From the NCBI GenBank assembly GCA_026397675.1, contig JAPLUH010000486.1:1-12687 (forward strand): a stretch of DNA of 12,687 bases, read 5' to 3'. A model generated the notes under the pieces. It made no database searches, was not told the origin of the DNA, and was given only the letters and a program-made list of their open reading frames with translations. The stretch comes from Verrucomicrobiota bacterium. GTDB lineage: Bacteria; Verrucomicrobiota; Verrucomicrobiia; Limisphaerales; UBA9464. Shown here piece after piece: positions 1-5,392 of this stretch. Positions within the stretch are counted from its first letter, which is position 1, and the number at the start of each line of letters is the position of its first letter. A program made the position numbers and the translations under genes.

Positions 1-1193
1 CCGTGTCGGTCACCAATCCGGACGGTGGCGCTATTCCAGAGAACGTTCGCGTCAACGGATCGTGGGCCGATTCTCCCAGTTTGCGGTCCAGCCTGGTGCC
101 GCTGGGATCCACGGTTCTCACCTTTCCTTCCGACTACACGCAACTCTTCGGGCTGATGCAAAAAGTGCATCTCGCCTACAGCCAACTCCATGGGACCGTT
201 GGCGTAGGACCTCTTTTGGATTTCGAGTACAAGAAGCTCCGCCCCGGCAAATTGCTCATCAAGCAAGTCCGGGAACTCCCTCAATCGACATCCAAGACCA
301 CCGATCCGTTCCTCATCAATGAACCGTCCACCTACTGGGCCTTCAACAGTGAGCAATCCAGTGTCCTGGCGGACCACCGGCTCAAATGCTTTCTCCGACT
401 AGAGACCCAAAACCTAAGACTCAGCGGCACCAATCTGAATGCCTGCTTTTACGTTTCAGCGCGCTTCGAGTACCGACTCCAGGGCGCGGGCCTCGAAACT
501 CTGACCGGTTCGCCTTCGAGTTGGCCTGAAGCCTCCCATGCGGTCATCACCAACGGCTCGAGCCGCACCGTTCTAGACCGTTGGACCCTGGGTGTCGGTG
601 CTTTCCGGCGTCGTTACACACTGAGCAGTGAGGTGCCTATGGTCGCCCTCGACGAGGGGTTGATCATCACTTCACGGGACCTGAAAAAAACCCTCGAGGT
701 CACTTATAGTGGAGCCAACTCCAATCCCGAGGGAGCTCCCACCATCACAGAAGCAGTGCGTCTGGTCTTGGCTCCGAACCCGGCGACATTGGCCCCGAGT
801 GCCATCGAGACCTTTCAGGCAGGCAACCTCGGGGTGACGATCGCTTTTCTGGTCTCCACCGAACCGAATCCGGGTCCCCCGCTAACCATTGAACCCAACC
901 CATACGGAGCCTTCCCGGCCTATTATCCCTCGTGGGCGCATGCGACCCTTACCGGCCTGCTGCCCGAACCGCTAAAGCTCACAGCCTACCACGCGACCAC
1001 TGCCTCGGTAGGGCACCAGCGACGATTCCAATGGTTCCTCTTCGAACCCGGCGCGGACCCATCGCTTTCGGCATCCCAACGGCAGGCGTTGGAAGCGGCG
1101 AACGTCCAACGCATTTACATCTACCGGGAACCCTACAGTTCACTCACCTCGGTGCGAATCCAGGGTAACGACGGCGTCTGGCGCAATCGGTGA
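1..1193 (+). CDS. C-terminal part of a large protein, possibly PEP/pyruvate-binding (PPDK_N-like) domain protein
   Basis: The frame is open from the left edge (first full codon at base 3, a GTG that need not be the start) to TGA at 1191-1193, giving 396 visible residues, so the gene is probably cut at its 5' end. Near the start the fragment reads SVTNPDGGAIPENVRV, then about residues 67-90 LLDFEYKKLRPGKLLIKQVR. An acidic-aromatic strand followed by a 'KLLIKQVR' strand resembles the end of the ATP-grasp fold of PEP/pyruvate-binding domains (PPDK N-terminal family), where the corresponding segment ends in a Q-x-R motif. That assignment is from memory of the pattern and is tentative. The remaining ~300 residues are Ser/Thr/Pro-rich with beta-type patterning, no membrane segment and no motif I recognise. 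It runs convergently toward the pseudopilin gene, with 47 bp between the two stops. Confidence 0.6.
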   Translation, partial: VSVTNPDGGAIPENVRVNGSWADSPSLRSSLVPLGSTVLTFPSDYTQLFGLMQKVHLAYSQLHGTVGVGPLLDFEYKKLRPGKLLIKQVRELPQSTSKTTDPFLINEPSTYWAFNSEQSSVLADHRLKCFLRLETQNLRLSGTNLNACFYVSARFEYRLQGAGLETLTGSPSSWPEASHAVITNGSSRTVLDRWTLGVGAFRRRYTLSSEVPMVALDEGLIITSRDLKKTLEVTYSGANSNPEGAPTITEAVRLVLAPNPATLAPSAIETFQAGNLGVTIAFLVSTEPNPGPPLTIEPNPYGAFPAYYPSWAHATLTGLLPEPLKLTAYHATTASVGHQRRFQWFLFEPGADPSLSASQRQALEAANVQRIYIYREPYSSLTSVRIQGNDGVWRNR

Positions 1194-1228
1194 ACGCCAC
1201 GACTTGGTCCCAAGAGATCCGCCAATAA

Positions 1229-1258
1229 CCCGCCCTCGCCTCAAGGATGTTGGGCGGG
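1229..1258. terminator. Weak dyad between convergent genes, possible bidirectional terminator
   Basis: CCCGCCC at 1229-1235 and GGGCGGG at 1252-1258 are perfectly complementary, with a 16-base loop. The dyad overlaps the last codons of the minus-strand pseudopilin gene and lies 36 bp past the stop of the plus-strand gene. There is no T-tract on either side, so an intrinsic terminator is only a possibility suggested by position. Confidence 0.25.
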
Positions 1259-2065
1259 CACCTGATAGCCGCGGTGCCACGTCAGGGTCCAGAGACGATC
1301 GAGCTGAATGGCTTCAACGTGGCCATCGACTAGAGCGAAGTTCACCGCGCCCGGAATCTTGGAACCGGGCGACACGGTGACCGTGCCGCGGAAGGATGAA
1401 CCATGACGCGAGATACAGAAACGCTGCATCATCGCGTCGTTGCCACCCGTCGCTAAATTCCGCGCGGGACGGTCGGTGGCCAATGGCCAAGAGTCCGCCC
1501 AATTACTGTCACCAAAGATCGGGGTGGTGACCGGAACTTCGTAACTACTCTCCTTGGCAAACGCCTTGGTGGCATCAATGGCACCCTCGCCCTCCGGGGA
1601 ATACTGCCAACCATTCATGCCGTAGCTACTCTCGAAACCGGTGTTCCATTGCACCGGGGATTTGACCGGGCCGTACCAAGCGGCCGTGGCCGTCCCCATG
1701 GCCTCGCCCGTCAAAGTGCGGTTGGCAGGGATCGGCGCCGTGGGACAAATACGAATCTTGTCGGAAGGCACGTTGTTGGTCCTCAAAACAGCCATCCAGA
1801 ATTTGGCAGGCGTGTAGGCCACCGGGAAGGTCTTACCGGTATCGTTGAGGTACATAAAGAACCCCAAACCCATTTGCTTGAGGTTGTTGAGGCACACCAC
1901 CGAGGCCCCCCGCTGCTTGGCACGACTGAGCGCCGGTAAGAGCATTCCGGCCAAAATCGCAATAATGGCGATGACCACCAGCAACTCAATTAAGGTGAAT
2001 GCCTTGTGGCAGAGGCCGGCAGGTCGATCCGTTAGACAGAATTTTGAAACAGGCGTGGGATTCAT
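1241..2065 (-). CDS. Prepilin-type N-terminal cleavage/methylation domain protein (pseudopilin-like)
   Basis: A 274-residue protein with a type IV pilin/type II secretion pseudopilin N-terminus. After a 22-residue basic leader comes FTLIELLVVIAIIAILAGM (from Phe23), with Glu27 at the +5 position of the mature protein. The residue before the cleavage site is Ala22 rather than the commonest Gly; Ala at this site is tolerated by prepilin peptidases. After the hydrophobic helix comes SRAKQRGASVVCLNNLKQMG, then a globular domain ending in NFALVDGHVEAIQL (DGH at 247-249), the C-terminal signature of the large pseudopilin paralogue families of Verrucomicrobia and Planctomycetes (DUF1559-like). The ATG at 2065 is chosen because it sits just before the leader; the in-frame extension upstream overlaps the neighbouring gene. 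It follows the beta-propeller gene by 10 bp, so the two are probably cotranscribed. Its exact role is not known. Confidence 0.9.
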   Translation of the reverse strand: MNPTPVSKFCLTDRPAGLCHKAFTLIELLVVIAIIAILAGMLLPALSRAKQRGASVVCLNNLKQMGLGFFMYLNDTGKTFPVAYTPAKFWMAVLRTNNVPSDKIRICPTAPIPANRTLTGEAMGTATAAWYGPVKSPVQWNTGFESSYGMNGWQYSPEGEGAIDATKAFAKESSYEVPVTTPIFGDSNWADSWPLATDRPARNLATGGNDAMMQRFCISRHGSSFRGTVTVSPGSKIPGAVNFALVDGHVEAIQLDRLWTLTWHRGYQVPAQHP

Positions 2066-2075
2066 TGGGAAGGGT

Positions 2076-3356
2076 TCACTGAGGTTGGCTGGCGATGCAA
2101 AAGAGATGGGTGTCTCCACGGAGGATGAGCCGATCCATCGCGGGCACAGGGCTGGCAATAATGCGCTCACCCATAGGGTTTTCTGACAGAAGCTTAAAGG
2201 CCTCCCCGACGTGTGCTGCAAAGACCACCCCATCCTCTCGGGCCGCATAAAGGATCCCGTTGGCCACGACCGGGGATGCGTAGTAGGGGGCCGTCGCCTT
2301 GGGCAGTGTTCCCGTCCACAACGTCTTACCGGTGGTTGGATCCATGCAGACGACTTCTCCGCGGTGACGCAGCAAGTAGGCTCGACCTTCGGATACGGCC
2401 GGAGCAGCAACAAAGACCCCGAGATCGTGCCGTTCCCAAACACGGTGTGTCTGACTCACATCGCCGGAACCCCCCAAGCGAATGCCGTAAACATGCGCCT
2501 GACTCGGACGATCATCACGCCCCACAGGCACCAAAACGGTGTCTCCACTCAGGACCGGCGAGGCGATGGCAGGCCAGTAGCCGGTCCCTGCGGGGTTGAA
2601 GCCTCCGGCCGTCCACAAAACCCGACCATCGTCGAGCGCATGGGCCGTCAGGTGATCCGCCCCCCAAATGACCACGGCCGGTTTGCCGGCATGTTGAACG
2701 CTCAAGGGCGTGGCGTATCCGTTGTTGTTTTCGGCGGGCACGACAAAATTGCGCGCCACCTTCCAGCGTAACTCGCCGGTTTTCCGGTCAAAGGCAGCCA
2801 CCCACGATTCGCCATCATGCAAGCGACTGAGGATGACCGATTCGCCGGCAATCAACGGAGAGGTCCCCGAATCCCAATAGAGTTTTTCCGCACCGAAGCG
2901 CTCGGTCAAATCGACCTTCCAGAGAACCTTTCCTTCGAGACTCACTGCGGCGAAGTGACCGCTCTTAAACTGGGCATAAATCGCCTGGCCATCGGTCACC
3001 GGCGACGCATTGCAACTCGATCCCAGTGTTCGGTGACGCGGATCAGTGAGGGGGCCGACCGGGGTCTCCCACAGTTTGCGTCCCTGCAAATCGAAGGCCA
3101 GAAAGGCGTCCTGCCCGGCCAAGGGTGAGGTCAAATAAATCCGCCCCCCGGAGACTACGGGTGTCGAGGTTCCCTTCCCTGGCAACTCGGTCTTCCACGC
3201 CACGGAATCCACTGACCACCGTTCCGGAAATCGTCCGGAAACGACACTACCTTGAGCCGAAGGCCCGCGCCAAGAAGGCCACTCACTGGGAACTGCGGCG
3301 ACCAACGACACGCCCATCAACCACCCTGCGCACAATACTTTTTTCCCTGGGGTCAT
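2076..3356 (-). CDS. Secreted PQQ-binding-like beta-propeller repeat protein
   Basis: A 426-residue protein. The N-terminus MTPGKKVLCAGWLMGVSLVAA is a Sec-type signal peptide (basic start, hydrophobic core), likely cleaved near residues 21-23. The mature protein begins with the WPSWRGPSAQG signature of this family, then carries blade-closing repeats of the form G-x-x-x-W-x: GRKLWETPV, GKVLWKVDL, GELRWKVAR, GRVLWTAGG, GKTLWTGTL. These mark a quinoprotein-dehydrogenase-like seven- or eight-bladed propeller. The length is short for a true PQQ alcohol dehydrogenase (about 600 residues) and I see no catalytic or haem motif, so a binding or scaffold role in the periplasm is more likely than catalysis. 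The ATG at 3356 is chosen for the signal peptide; an in-frame extension to 3464 looks non-coding. It is the first gene of a pair with the downstream pseudopilin. Confidence 0.9.
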   Translation of the reverse strand: MTPGKKVLCAGWLMGVSLVAAVPSEWPSWRGPSAQGSVVSGRFPERWSVDSVAWKTELPGKGTSTPVVSGGRIYLTSPLAGQDAFLAFDLQGRKLWETPVGPLTDPRHRTLGSSCNASPVTDGQAIYAQFKSGHFAAVSLEGKVLWKVDLTERFGAEKLYWDSGTSPLIAGESVILSRLHDGESWVAAFDRKTGELRWKVARNFVVPAENNNGYATPLSVQHAGKPAVVIWGADHLTAHALDDGRVLWTAGGFNPAGTGYWPAIASPVLSGDTVLVPVGRDDRPSQAHVYGIRLGGSGDVSQTHRVWERHDLGVFVAAPAVSEGRAYLLRHRGEVVCMDPTTGKTLWTGTLPKATAPYYASPVVANGILYAAREDGVVFAAHVGEAFKLLSENPMGERIIASPVPAMDRLILRGDTHLFCIASQPQ

Positions 3357-3659
3357 GAGGTGAAACCTAACCCTGCCGCAGGGATAAGGAAGCCCCGGAT
3401 ACAGGCGTATCCTATGGGGATTTCTATTGGATCGGTGGTGCGGGCTGGTCGCCCCCTTCCGCAAGAGGTCGTTGTTGGCGCGTTACAGGCCTCCAACCCA
3501 CCTGCTCGGTACTATTGCCTCATTGGACCAACGCTGGTGCTGCCCTAGACATGATTCATCGACCGAAACCCACAAAACCCGCCGCCGCTCGAATCAATGC
3601 GCCTTGATCTGGGAGCAGGACCGGTCGAGCGTTGGGGCGGTTCGACTCAAAACTCCTCC
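3357..3659. other. Divergent intergenic region, 303 bp
   Basis: This stretch separates the minus-strand beta-propeller gene from the plus-strand oxidoreductase and should hold promoters for both. I see no convincing -35/-10 pair on either strand. The clear structures are the two dyads nearest the beta-propeller start (listed separately). Short open frames across it have no recognisable features. Confidence 0.5.
3371..3419 (-). promoter_or_regulatory. Two adjacent dyads in the leader of the beta-propeller gene
   Basis: CCCTGCCGCAGGG at 3371-3383 is a perfect interrupted palindrome 15 bp upstream of the beta-propeller ATG. Next to it, 3393-3419 forms a hairpin: GGATAC (3397-3402) pairs with GTATCC (3407-3412) around a 4-base loop, and CCCC (3393-3396) pairs with GGGG (3416-3419) past a 3-base bulge. 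They may be an operator or an mRNA leader structure; nothing in the sequence decides which. Confidence 0.35.
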
Positions 3660-4682
3660 ATGACCACGCCCCTACGCCTCGGAATTATCGGCACCGGCTT
3701 TATCGCAGACGTCATCGCTCACGCCCTGCGAGGCACGACCGAAGTAACCCTGAACGCAGTAGCCAGTCGACGGGTCGAGACGGCCTCCGCCTTTGCCTTG
3801 AGACACGGATCAGTGCCGGTTCTGGAGTCATGGGAATCCCTGCTCGAATCAGGGACCGTGGACGCGGTCTATGTGGCCACGCCCACCTCCGTCCGAGAAC
3901 CCATTTGTCTGGCGGCGGCGGCCAAGGGCTTGGCAGTCCTGGCGGACAAACCCTTCCTCAATCGGGACTCGCTGCAGAGAATTACCCAAGCCTGCACCCA
4001 GGCCGGCGTGGCCTTCCTCGATGGAACACACTTCACCCACCACCCGCGCACCCAGGCTGTCCGCGAGGCATTGCCGCTAAAAACAGGCCCCCTCCAAGGG
4101 CTGCGGACCTCGTTCTTCTTCCCAGCCCTCGACCGGAACAACATCCGACTTCAGCCGGATAAGGAGCCCACGGGCGCCATCGGCGACATGGCCTGGTATT
4201 CCATGAGGGCCGTCGTCGAGTACTCCGGCAGCGATGCACCGGTCGCCGAGTGCCGCAGTTGGGCCCAACGGGACGCGGTGACGGGCGGATGGATTCGTGG
4301 CACGGGCTTCGTCCGGTTGAGCGATGGATTCACGGCGACTTGGGATGCGGGCTACACGGTCGGGGCCTGCCTGATGGATCTGGACCTCATGGGAACCCAA
4401 GGAGTCATTTCCATGGATGACTTCGTGCTCGATTGGGAGGGCGGCTTTGGTAGCCCAGACACCACTCTGCCGGTTGGATTCACCCACCGCTTCGGCATGG
4501 CCAACCCGGCCACCTGGGTGCGCACCGAGACCCCTTCCCCCCAACGCCAGTCCACCCGAATGCTCGAAGCCTTCGCCCGATTGGCGCGGAATCCCCGCGG
4601 TCCGGAGGTGGCCCAAAGCATCCGCCGCAGCCTTCGCACCCAGGAACTGGTCGATGCTGTGGTTGCCTCGCTGCACGATTGA
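3660..4682 (+). CDS. Gfo/Idh/MocA family NAD(P)-dependent oxidoreductase
   Basis: A 340-residue cytoplasmic dehydrogenase of usual family length. An N-terminal Rossmann fold opens with LRLGIIGTGFIADV; GTGFIA (11-16) is the dinucleotide-binding G-x-G-x-x-A. ADKPF with Asp96-Lys97-Pro98 is the family's E/D-K-P motif, whose lysine is catalytic. The second half begins FLDGTHFTHHPRT (Asp121 to Thr131) and continues with a GAIGDMAWYSMRA segment. That DGTxxxHxPRT / GxxGDxxWYxxRA combination resembles the dihydrodiol-dehydrogenase-like and plant At4g09670-like branch. The substrate, a sugar or diol, cannot be read from sequence. The ATG at 3660 is chosen because it places the Rossmann strand at the N-terminus; an in-frame ATG at 3597 adds 21 unlikely residues. 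The DUF985 gene follows after 37 bp, so they are probably one operon. Confidence 0.92.
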   Translation: MTTPLRLGIIGTGFIADVIAHALRGTTEVTLNAVASRRVETASAFALRHGSVPVLESWESLLESGTVDAVYVATPTSVREPICLAAAAKGLAVLADKPFLNRDSLQRITQACTQAGVAFLDGTHFTHHPRTQAVREALPLKTGPLQGLRTSFFFPALDRNNIRLQPDKEPTGAIGDMAWYSMRAVVEYSGSDAPVAECRSWAQRDAVTGGWIRGTGFVRLSDGFTATWDAGYTVGACLMDLDLMGTQGVISMDDFVLDWEGGFGSPDTTLPVGFTHRFGMANPATWVRTETPSPQRQSTRMLEAFARLARNPRGPEVAQSIRRSLRTQELVDAVVASLHD

Positions 4683-4719
4683 TCCGCGGACCGGCATTGG
4701 TTACCCATCCTCCACCGGC

Positions 4720-5232
4720 ATGAATCCCACCATCCAGGCCCTGATCCATCGCTACCGACTGGAACCGCTGCCCGTCGAAGGCACCCTCTTCGTCCAGTCG
4801 TATCGGACTGCCCTCGAACTCCAACCGGGCCGACCGGCGGGAACGGCCATGATCGGCCTCTATTGCGAGGAGCCCTTGAGTCACTCGCTCTTCCACCGAC
4901 TCACTTTGGATGAGGTCTGGCATTTTTATAGCGGAGACCCCTTCCGACTCCTTCTCCTGCGCCCCGACGGATCCACGGAGGACATCCTTCTTGGGCCCGA
5001 TCCGCTCCAGGGACATCACTGCCAATATGTCGTGCCGGCCGGAGTCTGGCAGGCCGCCCACCTCATCTCCGGGGGCCTCTACGCACTCTACGGCTGCACC
5101 CTGAGCCCGGGCTACACGCCGGACATCTTCGAAGGCGGAACCCGCTCGGTGTTAGCAGCGAAATACCCATCCCGGGCGGTCGACATCGACCGGTTCGCCT
5201 GTCCGGACGGCGAAACCCGCATGCCCTTGTAA
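4720..5232 (+). CDS. DUF985 cupin-superfamily protein
   Basis: A 170-residue single-domain cupin matching the DUF985 (PF06172) pattern along its whole length: LIHRYRLEPLPVEGTLFVQS at the N-terminus, HRLTLDEVWHFYSGDP (59-74) as the first cupin strand pair with histidines placed for metal or substrate binding, then LGPDPLQGHHCQYVVPAGVW (91-110) and GCTLSPGYTPDIFE (125-138). Where family members usually have P-H-P-E-G-G-Y, this protein has P-L-P-V-E-G-T, a small departure. DUF985 proteins have no settled function; sugar epimerase or isomerase chemistry has been suggested by fold. No signal peptide, so cytoplasmic. The start at 4720 fits family length; it lies 37 bp after the oxidoreductase stop, which suggests a joint role on one substrate, by inference only. 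Confidence 0.92.
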   Translation: MNPTIQALIHRYRLEPLPVEGTLFVQSYRTALELQPGRPAGTAMIGLYCEEPLSHSLFHRLTLDEVWHFYSGDPFRLLLLRPDGSTEDILLGPDPLQGHHCQYVVPAGVWQAAHLISGGLYALYGCTLSPGYTPDIFEGGTRSVLAAKYPSRAVDIDRFACPDGETRMPL

Positions 5233-5392
5233 CCGGGTCTCCGTGAACTCCGTCGGAAACAATTGAAGCCATTGCCCCTGTCTAAAATTGCGTGATTTTG
5301 TTTGGGCACCGTCCCTATCAGGAACCATTGACCACCGTGCCGGCCAACGCCGTCCTCTCGGAAATGAGTCCTTCAAGCGGTCCGGTCTGACT

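Noticed and set aside
2066..2443. N-terminal extension of the pseudopilin to 2443
   Set aside because: It overlaps the beta-propeller gene on the same strand and would put the prepilin leader 126 residues inside the protein.
4077..4697. Minus-strand open frame opposite the oxidoreductase
   Set aside because: Shadow of a clear Gfo/Idh/MocA gene, as expected in GC-rich coding DNA.
5263..5288. TTGAAG and TAAAAT upstream of the protease as a sigma-70 type promoter
   Set aside because: The spacer is only 14 bp, too short for a normal -35/-10 pair, and no second element supports it.
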